A DNA stretch of 57,068 nucleotides, taken from Cerioporus squamosus. Its lineage: Eukaryota > Basidiomycota > Agaricomycetes > Polyporales > Polyporaceae. The position numbers and the translations under genes are program-made. Location: the NCBI GenBank assembly GCA_022592435.1, contig JABYQS010000208.1, positions 1 through 57,068 of the forward strand. Direction: 5' to 3'. Below the pieces are notes generated by a model, which did no database searches, had not been told where the DNA came from, and saw nothing but the letters and a program-made list of their open reading frames with translations. Positions 21,056 to 31,762 of the stretch are shown here, in pieces. The stretch's first letter is position 1; each line of letters begins with the position of its first letter.

Positions 21056-22342
21056 TCACCACGCGCAATGTCCACCATCTACGATGATGTGAACAGAGAT
21101 GCGATGGCATCGTCAGCAAGGCACTCGCGAGAGTGAATATCGGGAACTGACTCGCTCCCGGTACAGAACGAGCTTGCATCACTCGCGAGGAATGCCAGGG
21201 CCCCACGGAGCTCCTCTGGATGTCCTATCCGGCCCATCGGATTGGCGGCCGCAACTTTCGCACCTAGCTGCGGGACCTGCTCAAGCCATTCGGTCATCCT
21301 ACAGAATCCCCAAGGTCCTCAGCTACGCTTCTCCGCTACGGAAGACCACAGGGACCTACTTGGTAGTGACGAACCCCGGACTGATCGTGTTCACTCGAAT
21401 ACGCTGCGGGGCGAGCTCACACGCCATGCTACGTGCCATCTGGAGGACCGCTGCTTTCGACGCCTGGTAAGGGATCGTGCATATCGGCGGCTGGAAGTTC
21501 CGCGGTCAGCTGGACTGAAACACCTGTGGCAAAGAGACGGAGAGAGACGAAGACGCACCTCCATCGCCACCCTCCCGCATATGCTCGCAATCATGATGAT
21601 ACTCCCGCCCTTCCCGAACCGTGCCATCAGGCGTCCCGCGGCTTGCGCGGTGAAGAGCACGCCGTTGACGTTCACGTCCATGACCTGACGGAGTTGAGCG
21701 CTGAACAGATGCATACGAGTAGAGCATCCGAGAAGCACTCACGTCCTGAAACTCCTTCCCCGGAAAGTCCACGGCTGCTCCTACGTCAGCGGTACCAGCT
21801 GCTGCAACGCACACGTCCAAACGGCCTTCATGATGTCCTACTTGCTCAGCCAACTTCCATATAGCTTTCTGCACGTCGAAAGACCGGATGAGCTCACTTG
21901 ACATGTACGTCTGATTGGCAACGAGGAGAGATACGCTGCTACTCACCTGGTCACGGACGTCGCCGTGCAGATACTCCGGCTTGCACGACAGGCCCATGGA
22001 CTGGATGAACTTGCGCACTTTGGTAAATTCTTCCCCTGGCTGCTCTGGGAGGTCTATGCAGTAGACGGCCCGTGCTCCCGCCTCCGCGAATGCCAGCGCT
22101 GCCTCGAGACCAATGCCGCGATTACCCCCCGTGACGAGAGCGACACGGTCTTCGAGGGAGAACTCATGCGCAAACAGAGTTGGGGCCGGTGCTGTACCGC
22201 AGAAAAGGCTTCATGATCTGAAGACGTATATATATGAAGAGAAGCTGGACGTACGGGTAGACTCGGACTCGGGAGCCGCGAGCGCTCTGGCAACGCCGAC
22301 AGGTCCGTAGGATGGTATCGCAGCAGCAGCTTTCGAGGACAT
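21056..22342 (-). CDS. Short-chain dehydrogenase/reductase 3, last acceptor damaged
   Basis: Third SDR paralogue, inverted, about 298 aa, without the N-terminal presequence of SDR2 (start MSSKAAAAIPSYGPVGVARA). Exons (minus): 22342-22255, 22191-21947, 21868-21743, 21684-21559, 21490-21360, 21298-21152 and inferred 21089-21056. Motifs: VTGGNRGIGLE, CVAAAG, IIMIASICG, YQASK and RVNTISPGF; the terminal VDGGHCAW is followed by a stop. All six introns match SDR1 and SDR2 in position and phase. The last intron has donor GTCAGT, and its acceptor reads TTCA before CATCATC, one G short of the expected TTCAG. If real, the next AG (ATCGTAG) would replace the conserved C-terminal GGHxxW with a different tail. 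It is either a one-base sequence error or a recent lesion. Confidence 0.85.
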
Positions 22343-22643
22343 TGTGGTGATAGGAAATAGCTCAGGCCGTGAAGGAGCAGAGAGATTGAGAAAGACGGGG
22401 TACTGGGGCGTTCAGTCGAACGTGTAAGTATATTCGCACTGCTCGGCAATTACTTAGCCCCACTAATGAGCACATCAGCGCTCTGAGCTTCGCAAAAGGT
22501 ACGTAAGAATATACCTTAAGGCTTTAAGGCTGGGTGTCGATAAGAAGGTCGAACGAGGGGTAAGTGCTGCTTGAGATAGAGATTACCGAGCACTCGGAGC
22601 ATTGGCAGGGACGGCGTTCAAGCTCTGCAGACTGCCAGACTTA
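22343..22643. other. Promoter side of SDR3
   Basis: Upstream region of SDR3. Nothing specific was recognised. Confidence 0.35.
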
Positions 22644-22830
22644 CTAGTACTGGCTAATCACCGGAACCATTCGCTCACGGAGGTCCTGCTCTTCTTGATA
22701 ACCCGATAGGTACTCTCGCGCCCATACATCTCCGCGCAGCGCTCGCATGGGTTGGGCGGCGTGGGCGGCGAGTTCGGCGAGTTGCTCGTCACTGCCGGCG
22801 AACAGACATCTGTCTACAGACACAGTGGTC
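22644..22830 (-). pseudogene. Isolated coding-like fragment
   Basis: A minus-strand frame reads LFAGSDEQLAELAAHAAQPM, ALRGDVWAREYLSGYQEEQD and LRERMVPVISQY, then stops. The Ala/Glu-rich helical composition and third-position GC look like the last exon of a real protein, but no upstream exon or start codon is evident. Either a relic or a missed terminal exon; family not recognised. Confidence 0.3.
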
Positions 22831-23634
22831 CACCATTTAATAGCCTAGCTCCCAGTCACCGTTGTAGAGAGAATCAGGGGATGGGATGAAAGTGCAGTGG
22901 TGGAGGCAGGTACAAGACGTTTGCCTCCGTGACTCAGACACTGCGAGAGAGAATGTGACAGCGCGTGTGCCGTAACCGTCACGCGTTCCCAGAGGACGCC
23001 GAGATTCCTGCGGTCGACCACGATGACGCCAGCGTGAAATGTCTCGAAACCTCCGCTCGCGTATCCAGGGAGTCCTGTTCTGGTGAGTGGGCTGCTCGCA
23101 TACTGTATGTCTGTCACTTACTACAGGTGCTTTGGTCGCAGTTGGCCGCCCTTCGTCGGACGCCGCAGGACCGCTACTAAACTCACCAGAATCTGGGTAA
23201 CGCTACCGGTTTCACCTTGATATGTCAGTACGCTCTTCTATCTATGACAAGCTGTATCTACGTCATAGATAGCTCTGAGAACTGACGGTACTGGTGACTA
23301 GTACTTCTCTACATTCAGGTACCACGTGAACCGAGAGTACACCCGTTCGCGTCACGCTGGACCATCAGAACCATAGGGACGGTGTCAGGAGTGAGTGTAC
23401 AGCGAACCTCCAGGGCAATCTGCATGGTGCTGCCCCTGTTCTGTGCGTGTGATCAGCGACGCGCAAAGCTATCCCAACGGCATAGAGACCGACGAGCCCA
23501 AATTCGGGACCGTCAGTGACAAGAATGTCCGACGTCCGGATGTGTCAAGTACGGTTCTACTATAAGTACCAAGGAGTGCCTTTGCGCTTCGCAGCCCCCG
23601 ACGCTCGAGAGCCTGCGACTTCCCCCAGGACGCC
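22831..23634. other. Intergenic upstream of SSP-C
   Basis: No gene was recognised. It contains a hairpin-forming inverted repeat at 23238-23272. Confidence 0.45.
23238..23272. repeat. 11-bp inverted repeat (hairpin)
   Basis: CTATCTATGAC and GTCATAGATAG, separated by 13 nt, form a perfect 11-bp stem about 370 bp upstream of SSP-C. Confidence 0.7.
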
Positions 23635-24258
23635 ATGCTCCCTCTCCTCGTCGCCCTCGCGTTCTCCCTCTTCGCCGCTTTCGTTGCGGCTTCGCCAGTC
23701 GTCAACACAGCTCCTCTGGTCGTGCGGGAGGTAGATGCGAAGCTGGAAGAGACCGTCCTGGAGGTACGTGAGCTCTACCATTCGGGTTGAGCGAACCTGA
23801 CCGTCATGTATGATCACTAGAAACGGAACATCGGCGGGGTGTACATCTGCACCGGCACGAACTGGAGCGGGACGTGTGGCTACGCAGTTCAGCCACTGAA
23901 CACCTGCATCGTCCTCGGCTCGGACTGGAAGAACAAGATCGCAAGCTTCGGCCCCGACTCGTGCACCTTGTGCTTCGGTACGTCCCCCGTCCGTCATTGC
24001 GTGGCTCGTATCCCAGTGCTCACTTAGCTCGACAACACAGCGTACAAGTATGCCTGTACCTCATCTTGGAAGAGGAATGGCACGCTAATGCAGCAATTCT
24101 TTGGCAGGACGAACAACTGCGCCTTCGGAGACGGCTTCTTCTGGATGTTCCAGAACCCCGGCGACGCGAGCGGGGGGCGGAGCGTAACCAACAACGCGTG
24201 GAACACGCACATCGAGTCCTTCAAGTGCTGGCGGTCTCCTGACTGCTACGCGTCCTGA
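23635..24258 (+). CDS. Small secreted cysteine-rich protein C (SSP-C)
   Basis: Third SSP paralogue, 147 aa. Signal peptide MLPLLVALAFSLFAAFVAAS. Exons: 23635-23763, 23821-23977, 24041-24047 (7 nt, CGTACAA) and 24108-24258. Core motifs: YICTGTNWSGTC (C-x8-C), KNKIASFGPDSCTLC, FAYKTNNC, AFGDGFFWMFQNPGD, and C-terminal FKCWRSPDCYAS. The 7-nt exon is obligatory here: no single frame joins CTLCF to the NNCAFGDG exon without it. Donors are GTACGT and GTATGC; acceptors are AACACAG and TTGGCAG. It is separated from SSP-A and SSP-B by about 13 kb and inverted relative to them. Likely extracellular; function unknown. Confidence 0.88.
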
Positions 24259-25367
24259 AGATACCCAAGGCGGTAAGTATTCCATAGCAGTCTCGATGAG
24301 CCTCGCTGACGGTTCGTAGGGCAGTCGTACGAGAGTCCCTAGGCCGTCGAATCAGAGGCGGAAGTTCTACATATACGGCAGATTTCAATGCCAGGGCTAC
24401 TTAAGGTAGGCCCAGCACAGACTCGACTACGTCGTGATGGTGTGACGCGCCCGTGACCCCTCACGTGCATCGAACCTGTAGAACGAATCTAGGGTCTGCA
24501 ACCGGCTTTCATTGCCTTTCCTGGCAGCGCCTACCAGACTTGTCGACGCGCGCGGTGCGGAAATGCCTCAAAGAAACCAAGCGCCAGTGCAAACTTTTCG
24601 ATAGGCTCTCGGTCAACGCCCTCCATTAAAAATCAAGAACCACAATAATGTCAAAAAGCACTTTCTCTATCGATTGCTGGTTCCGGATTTTGCGATTGGT
24701 GGCTACCTACATTCAAGTTTGAATTCCATTGTCGCGGCCCAGCCAAACCCGACCCAGCGTGACAGATTTCGATCACATGACGTAGTCGAGTCTGTGCTGG
24801 GCCTACCTTACCACCGCGCCCATGTATGCTCATTCGTGGGTGCGGTCCAACGGTATCGGGTGGTGCCGGTGAGCCTGCGTATTTGACCGCCCATGCGACA
24901 CTATCCACTAGTAGTAGTACCTGAACGGAAAGTATCGATATCAGACTCAGAGTACCGACCATCATTCAAATTATCGCTCAAAGCGACGCACTGATACTGA
25001 GGTCGACTATGTACTAGTACTGCTACCGAGGCACCTGATTCGCCGCTATCGATCTCGCTTACGCCACCAGTGACCGGTGACCAGTGCGTCCAGGATCCTA
25101 GCTACAAGTACGCAGACATCCCCTCTGACTACGGCTCGAGCTACCCGCAACTGCTCATACTTCCCATCGAGCTACATAGCACCAACGAAAGGACTCTACT
25201 GCCCATCCGGTAAGAATTGCCTCCTCAGATGAAGCATCGCATATGCAGACCGCGTGCGTACCCCTAAGCATGGCGGTAGCCGCATGCGTCGTGCTTCCAG
25301 AAAAGCTCGTCACCCTCACACATACCAGTACTCATCGGTCCTATTCTGCAGGACTCTCTGGCACATC
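24259..25367. other. Intergenic upstream of cupin 1
   Basis: About 1.1 kb without a supportable gene or repeat. Confidence 0.5.
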
Positions 25368-25931
25368 ATGAGCACCAGTCCATCCGAGTCGAACCGGGAC
25401 TACCTCATCCGCACCGCCGACCTCTCCCCCGACACATTCCAACATCACAGCCACTATCACCCAATCGCGAACACGAATAATTCCTACCAGTTCCCGCTAG
25501 GGGACCGCACGGGCCTCACCAAGACCGCCGTGCACCTGTGCCGCGTCCCCGCCGGGGCGACGAGCACGACGCTGCACTGGCACACGCACGAGGACGAGTG
25601 GTGCTACGTCCTCGAGGCGGACCCGGACGCGGTCCTCCTCATCTGGGAGGGCCCCAAGGACGTCCAGGACCAGGACAAAGAGAAGGTCGTGCCGCGGGAG
25701 GAGAGCGTGAAGCCTGGCGATTTCTTGGGCTTCAAGGCTGGGATTCCCCGCGCGCACACGTTCAGGGCTGGGAAGAAGGACTTGGTGTATCTCGTAGGGG
25801 GCAGCCGGGAGGAGCTCGATGTCTGCCACTATCCCGGAGTGGGGATGAGCAAGGTGATCGGGAGGGAGTCGGAGTGGACGTTCGAGGATAAGTCGGTCAT
25901 CTTTGAGGACAAGCGACCGTCCCGGAAGTGA
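25368..25931 (+). CDS. Single-domain cupin protein 1
   Basis: Single-exon protein of 187 aa with one double-stranded beta-helix cupin domain. Cupin motif 1 is LHWHTHEDEWCYVLEAD (His-x-His-x3-Glu-like metal ligands) with VLLIWEG; motif 2 is PGDFLGFKAGIPRAHTFRAG with the distal His. The internal ATG at 25368 is preferred because it aligns with the start of the paralogue at 34218 (shared RTAELSPD/RTADLSPD). No signal peptide. Small metal-binding enzyme or sugar/oxalate-type cupin; substrate not predictable. Confidence 0.88.
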   Translation: MSTSPSESNRDYLIRTADLSPDTFQHHSHYHPIANTNNSYQFPLGDRTGLTKTAVHLCRVPAGATSTTLHWHTHEDEWCYVLEADPDAVLLIWEGPKDVQDQDKEKVVPREESVKPGDFLGFKAGIPRAHTFRAGKKDLVYLVGGSREELDVCHYPGVGMSKVIGRESEWTFEDKSVIFEDKRPSRK

Positions 25932-26140
25932 AGAAAGTCAGATGGGATGCAGAACCGACGGATGGAATCACCGACAAATGTGTATCGTGTAGAGTACTGA
26001 GGGGGATTACAGAGTGGCCACAAGATGCCCTGAAAGTCGAGCGATATCGTACAGGGTACATAGTTACACGGAAGTGCGGCGAGCAGGCAGAGCAGAGACG
26101 ATAAAGTTACAAGCATTGGTGATTTCAGACAAGATGCGGC

Positions 26141-27961
26141 TCAATAATCGAGGTACTCAACCTGCTCGAGCCGGCGGACCTTTTCCAACTTCCACAACCC
26201 ACCCTCGAAGCCGCGCGTCATCGCGTAGCCAGAGACGAGCTGCACCTTGCGCAGGTTCGGACAGAACCTGTTCCACCCGATGAGGGTGTCACGCATCTCG
26301 TCCTCGATCGACTCAAACGACGAGTCGCACAGGAACGGCGGGTACGACGGCGCGAACTCGCCGCGCGGCGGGAGCTGGTACATCTCCAGCGTGTGCAGGT
26401 CCGGCATCTCCGCGAGGAAGTCGGGTGCCAGGGACACGAGGAAGTTCTGCCCGGGGCGCGACGTCAGCAGAGTCAACTGCACGCGGACGTGCGGACTCAC
26501 CTCGTCAGGGCCCTGCCCGTCGTACACGATCTTCAGCCGGCGGAGCTCCTTGAAGTGCAGCGAGACGGCAGAGACGATCTCCGCGTCCCACCCCTTGCAC
26601 TCCATCATCAGCATCTTAAGCCCGGGACGGACGAGCGCGACGCTCGCGAGCGCAGTGACGCCCTCGCGCGAGCTCAGGCCGCACTTGAGCAGCCCGAGCG
26701 CCTTGACGTCGCGCACTGCGGCAACGAACTGCGCGGTCTCGAGCGGCGCAGCGAAGCGGTCGAGCACGAGAGGGAGGGCCTCCGGCGCAATCGTGACTTG
26801 CGCAGGGACAAACATGGGCGTGGAGACGACCTTGAGGCTCGGGGCCTGCGCACAAAAGTGGTACAGATGCGTGTCGGGGAACGAGGTCTGCGAGACGGCC
26901 CAGTGCGAGGGCTGTTTCGGCTCGGGCGCGGTGATGGTGCGCTTCCGGACGACGTAGAGGTTCTCGATCGACGCGGGGACGGTCCATCCGCGCGCCTGCG
27001 CGTCCGAGGGCCCAAAGACGTACCGGAAGACATCCGCAGACGCGTCGATGGTGAGCGTCCGCAGGTTCTCGGCAGTCGCGAGCGAGAGCGCCTGTGCGAA
27101 GGGGTCAGGAGGATGGATCCACATTTGTCCGCCAGCACCTGGTCCCAGGCCATGGCCGACTCCTGCCATCCCGGCCGGTGGTCCGTGCCAGTGCAGCTGC
27201 TGCAGTTGCTGGACGTGCATGAGGTTGATGGGGTGGTGGTTTGCCTGAGCGTCCTGTCCGCGGCGGACGTTGAGCATCGTCAGCTCGGTAATTGGAAGGG
27301 TGCGATTGTCGAAGCCCTGAGCGGCATTCCCCTGGAACACGCACGCCTCGAGTCGCAGCGAGCGCAGCTGAGGCAAGCTGTGGATCAGGCGGAAGTGGTC
27401 CTTGTCGATGTACATGTCGACGAGTGCGAGCGACGAGATGTTTGTGAATCGCTGTACGCGCTTCCAGAGGGCACTGGTCACCTCCTCCGTGGACTCTGAG
27501 TAGTTCCGGCGCGCGTTGGCTGCCACGAGCCTCGCAGCGGGGCTGTTGTTGCCGAGAAGCCAGTCGGTTGCGCCCGAGGCGTTTTGGACGGTCGAAGGGG
27601 GGCAACCGAGGCTGATCTCGAGAGAACGCACGTACGTTTCCATGCCTTCATTCCTCTGCCAGACCGCAAGGTTGTGCTCCGCATGGGTTTGTTTCAGCCA
27701 GACGAGGTCGCGGTGGAGTGCGCGGGTGGTTAGGTCGTGGAACCGGTGAGATGCGACGCTGAGACTGTAGAGGTCGGTGGACTTGGGCACCAGAGCGAAG
27801 ATCTCGAGCCAGATCTCTGCAGGTATCCTCTCTGCTGCAGAAATGTCCGCAGTCGGTTGTGCGTCCGTGGCCATCGTCGAAGTTTTACGCAGCGACGAGC
27901 TCGCCTCAAGGGTAGCATCAGGATCCATAGAGAAGCACGAGCAGACTCTGAGGCATTCCAA
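26141..27961 (-). CDS. F-box protein with C-terminal leucine-rich region (606 aa)
   Basis: F-box proteins recruit substrates to SCF ubiquitin ligases via Skp1. A single open frame with the F-box at residues about 45-90 (RIPAEIWLEIFALVP, LYSLSVASHRFHDLTTRAL), followed by an irregular leucine-rich repeat region (LRSLRLEACVF, LKMLMMECKGW, LHTLEMYQLPPRG). An internal ATG at 27928 (MDPDATLE) is an equally possible start. It is one of three unrelated F-box proteins in the window, in keeping with the expanded F-box families of mushrooms. Target unknown. Confidence 0.88.
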   Translation of the reverse strand: MECLRVCSCFSMDPDATLEASSSLRKTSTMATDAQPTADISAAERIPAEIWLEIFALVPKSTDLYSLSVASHRFHDLTTRALHRDLVWLKQTHAEHNLAVWQRNEGMETYVRSLEISLGCPPSTVQNASGATDWLLGNNSPAARLVAANARRNYSESTEEVTSALWKRVQRFTNISSLALVDMYIDKDHFRLIHSLPQLRSLRLEACVFQGNAAQGFDNRTLPITELTMLNVRRGQDAQANHHPINLMHVQQLQQLHWHGPPAGMAGVGHGLGPGAGGQMWIHPPDPFAQALSLATAENLRTLTIDASADVFRYVFGPSDAQARGWTVPASIENLYVVRKRTITAPEPKQPSHWAVSQTSFPDTHLYHFCAQAPSLKVVSTPMFVPAQVTIAPEALPLVLDRFAAPLETAQFVAAVRDVKALGLLKCGLSSREGVTALASVALVRPGLKMLMMECKGWDAEIVSAVSLHFKELRRLKIVYDGQGPDEVSPHVRVQLTLLTSRPGQNFLVSLAPDFLAEMPDLHTLEMYQLPPRGEFAPSYPPFLCDSSFESIEDEMRDTLIGWNRFCPNLRKVQLVSGYAMTRGFEGGLWKLEKVRRLEQVEYLDY

Positions 27962-28814
27962 GACTCACTGACAAGATTGGTTATAAAGGAAACGAGTGTC
28001 GTTGCAGATGGTACGAGGAGGAGATGATGGACGTTCAAGACCAAGGCTGAAGGTAAACGCGCATGTTGTACGGGCTCTGAGTCTCCTCCTGGTTCCCAAC
28101 CACCACCTCGCCACCTCGCAGTTTCACATCATACACGAATCATCTCGCTCTGTAGCTACTTTTGTTTCGGAATATTGTTCCATACACCTGCTCAACTCAA
28201 GGTGCCCTCGAGATCGTCAAAGTACGCGATGTCGAAGGCTCGAATGAAGGACCGATGGGCCGCCCGGGATACAAGGGATTAATCACTTAGTGCATGCATG
28301 CTGGCGGCGAGTATGATTGGTAGAGAGGTTGAGAAGTGAGTGGAGGACTCAGGATTGAAGGTAAGTTCGACGACTTTGTGGCTTCCCCTGCGACGGTTCG
28401 CCCTATACCACATGAACGAACGTGTCAATTTCTCAGTCCGCCAGTCTGATGCACCAAACCGGCAGCGAGAAGAGGACTCTCCATCGTGTCATGCTTGTGC
28501 GTCTCTGCAAAGCACGAAGGAAATGAAGAATCCCTCACCGGTCGGCGAGTCTTCATGCATCTTCATGAGCTCAAAGATATGACATTGCAAGCCCGCCGGA
28601 GGTGTGTCCAGTACTAAACATAGGTGACACCAAGCCAACAGAGCTCCCAGGGACTCCCATGTGAACCGTGCTTTATCAGCCCTTTCGATGACACCATCTT
28701 GCGCGTCCGGTGCGTACTTGACATGCCTTCTCGACCCTTGCCGTATATATATGACCCAGAACTAGGCTTCAGTGCGTGTGGAATCCCACTGCAGCCCTCC
28801 ACAATATCGTCGAT
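27962..28814. other. Intergenic between divergent F-box and GST genes
   Basis: A shared promoter region of about 850 bp. A TATATATA run near 28745 lies 70 bp upstream of the GST start codon. No gene inside. Confidence 0.45.
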
Positions 28815-29764
28815 ATGCCGGAGACAATCACTCTATACACCGCTAAGGTCAGAGACATCCGTACCTGAAACAGGAGCTGTTGCTAACGAGTAGCGTAGGT
28901 CTGTCCGTACGCGCAACGTGTGAGTGTCCTGTACTCGTACTGCGCCATCTTACTAAGCCAGTTCGTTGACTGGACATACTCAGGCCGAGATCGCTCTTGC
29001 AGAGGCGAAGGCTCCCTTCACGAGGTATGAGATCGACCTGCAGAACAAGCCAGAATGGTACGCACCGAAGGTGAACCCGGCCAGTAAGGTACGTCCAGCC
29101 GACATACGCTCCGCAATTGTCCTCAAGGCTCATCCCACCTAGGTTCCTGCGATCGCTTACGGCGGCCCACCGGTCCCCCCTGACCAGCCCTCGCCCGAAT
29201 CGACCAAGCTCGCGGAGTCGCTCATCCTCGTCGAGTTCATTGCTGACCTCTATCCCGACGCACACCTCCTCCCTTCTGACCCCGTTCTCCGTGCCAAGGC
29301 GCGGTTCTTTATCGACGGCGTGTCCACGAAACTAGTCCCCGCCTGGCACAACTTCCTCCAGGGCAAGGGCCCCGTCGAGGACTTGTACAAGGCCATCGAG
29401 TACCTGCAAGAACAGCTCCCTGCTGAGGGCGGCTTCGCTGTCGGCCAGTACTCTATCGCGGACATCGCGATCACGCCGTTCCTTGCGCGTGCGAAGGTTG
29501 CGCTGGTCAATGATCTTGGTGCCTACCCCGAAGGCGAGGGCCAGAAGGTGTGGGAGGCGTTGAGCTCTGGACAGGGGAGGCTTGCCCGGTTCGGCAAGTA
29601 CCTCGCGGATCTGCTGAACAGGGACAGCTTCAAGGCTACGTTCGATGAGGTACGTGGCATGCGTCCTGTGGCGATCATGGTGCTGGGCTAACGTCTCCCT
29701 GCCCCAGGCGTACATCACTGAGAGACAGAAGGCTCGCTTTGCGAATCTGCGCGCCCAGCAGTGA
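28815..29764 (+). CDS. Glutathione S-transferase, omega-like
   Basis: Cytosolic glutathione transferase, 240 aa. Exons: 28815-28847, 28899-28919 (21 nt), 28984-29088, 29143-29649 and 29708-29764. The thioredoxin-fold N-terminus is MPETITLYTAK-VCPYAQR-AEIALAEAKAP. The active-site CPYA is encoded by its own 21-nt exon and puts it with Cys-type (omega/GTT) enzymes. cis-Pro follows in VPAIAYGG, and the helical domain contains FAVGQYSIADIAITPFLAR (the conserved GxxxSxAD N-capping motif). Likely thiol transferase or reductase of oxidised or conjugated substrates; the exact substrate is unknown. Confidence 0.93.
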
Positions 29765-30119
29765 CTGCACGCGACTAGCTTATGAAACGAAAGACCGTTG
29801 TACGAGTAAGATTGTGCGCACTTCGAATAGCAGAACCATCGCGATTAGCGTTCCACGCGCCGGCATTGTTATATGGTCATTATGGGCTTTGGTAAGTACG
29901 ACTATGTTATCGCCTGCAGATACATCGTTACGGATCGCGGAATTCCAACGGCCGTTTTCACACCGCGCTCAATGCTACGGTCACCCTCCAGAGCGGTCCT
30001 ATTAGGACGTAGTAGACACCGAGCTACCTATGGGTCAGTATTCTCCTCGCATCCTTTGATCTTGCATACATTTAGATCCCCTGACATGCTCCGCGACTAC
30101 CTCAGAGGCCTTCAAAGCT
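29765..30119. other. Intergenic between convergent GST and F-box genes
   Basis: 3' regions of both genes. Nothing else was recognised. Confidence 0.45.
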
Positions 30120-31762
30120 TCAGAAGTCGCTGTTGGCGGACGTCGTCCTCGGGCCTGAATGCATATCCTCCTCTGCAAGCAGCGCACGCCCATCATCCTT
30201 TGATATCTCTCTCCAACGGCATCTGTCCACATCGAGCAGCTCGCGTTCCCATGTCCTGAGACCGCATGTCTCGACGTCCAGGAAGAACACGCGGAGCGAC
30301 GGCACACTCTGAGCCAGAAGTCGCACATCCGAGTCGAGTCCGTCGTCCTCGTACACCGCTTTCCCCCACGGCACGAGCTTCTGGTCCTGGATCCCAGGGC
30401 GTTCACAATACAGCTGGAGTAGCAAGTGCGAAATGTAGGACTTTTCGAGACCACTGCCGAGTTTTGCCTGGTCGGCGAACGTTAGACACACAGCCTGTCA
30501 TGCGAATCGCTACGTTGCTCACCATGAAGCCTGAATAGCCATACGCTCCGAGCAGGCCCCACGGGACGCGCACAACGAGATGGGTGAGGTCGCGGGCTAC
30601 GCTCAGCGCCCCGGCAAGACCGCCCAGTTCCACCTCCAGCCTGAGCGGAAACCAGTACTCCATGTGCAGCGTGAGGCACCGCGGGCGCGTGTGCCGCAGC
30701 ACGGGGGCTATCACCTCAGGAAAGAGGTGCAACAAGAACAGGTCCAGGTGCGGCACTCGCGCGCACAGCCCGAGCCAGTACAGGCCCAACGCGTACCGCG
30801 CCGAGACGCGACGGAGCTGTTCCCAAGTTGGCTGCTGCAGCTGTCTCGCGGACGAACCGTGCGTGTTGTGAATGTTGTCTAGGCCCTCCAGTTGCTCGGG
30901 CTGGAGCTCAGAGCATTCCTCGAACGACCGTCGAGGCGATCGATCCGGCTGGACTCCGACGATGGTCACGTCTTCGACGTTGGGGAACACCCGCATGAGC
31001 GTCGCCACGCCACCCTGGACGTAGACGGTGTGGAGGCTGAGGACGCGCACCTCGGGCATAGGATCCAGATCTGGGAAGAAGTATACCGTATGGAGGGACA
31101 ACTCCCGTATCGTCGCGCGATGGTTCCGGAGGAAAGGCATCGGGTTGTAGCAGATGGGCTCGGGAAGGTTGAAGTGGAAGTTCAGTCGCACAGCTTGCAG
31201 AGAAGCTGGGATATCCAGGAGGGAATCTTCGTACGCTGGAGAGACAGACTTCAGACTGAGCCGTTCGAGCTGCCGCATGCGGGCGAGGGCCGCTCTGAGC
31301 TCCTGTGGAGGAAACATTTGCGGATATACTCGCAAGAGGTGAAGGGAGGCGATGTTCGGGGCTTCCTGCAATATCGACATCGCCAGCTTGCCAGCTTCTG
31401 CGTCACCCGGGTAAGAGTCGAAAGGATGTCCGCTGGAAAGCGATCCCTCGCAGCTGTATGAGAAGTCGCGCAAGTAGGGTATTCGCCCGTGATCGGCATC
31501 TAAGAACATCCGGAAGGACTTGATATAATGGCGTCTCACCCGCACCGTGCCTTTGAGGAGTTCTATAACCAGAACTTCACGGAGAAACCGACATGTCCTG
31601 GTAAGCACTGAGAGCGTATGTCTGGAAGAAAACCCGGCGATAACGTGCAGGATATCTCCATTCAGACCACGCAGCCAACGCGAGGGCGACGCAGAGCTGT
31701 CACAACTGTCTTACTCGCAAATTATATATGATCTGGTGGAGGAGCACTCACGTCGAAGTCAT
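30120..31762 (-). CDS. F-box/LRR-type protein (510 aa)
   Basis: Exons (minus): 31762-31752 (11 nt, MTST), 31696-30523 and 30467-30120; total 1533 nt. The weak F-box-like start NGDILHVIAGFSSRHTLSVL is followed by TRTCRFLREVLVIELL, then repeated leucine-rich segments (IASLHLLRVYPQMF, LERLSLKSVSP, VRVLSLHTVYVQGG, LDLFLLHLFPEVIAPVLRH). The 11-nt first coding exon is needed because the upstream frame is closed and the join through GTGAGT/TGTGACAG is in phase. Putative SCF adaptor; target unknown. Confidence 0.8.

Noticed and set aside
26393..27499. A 368-codon plus-strand frame opposite the F-box protein
   Set aside because: Antisense shadow of GC-rich coding DNA. It is Arg/Glu-rich with no recognisable domain.
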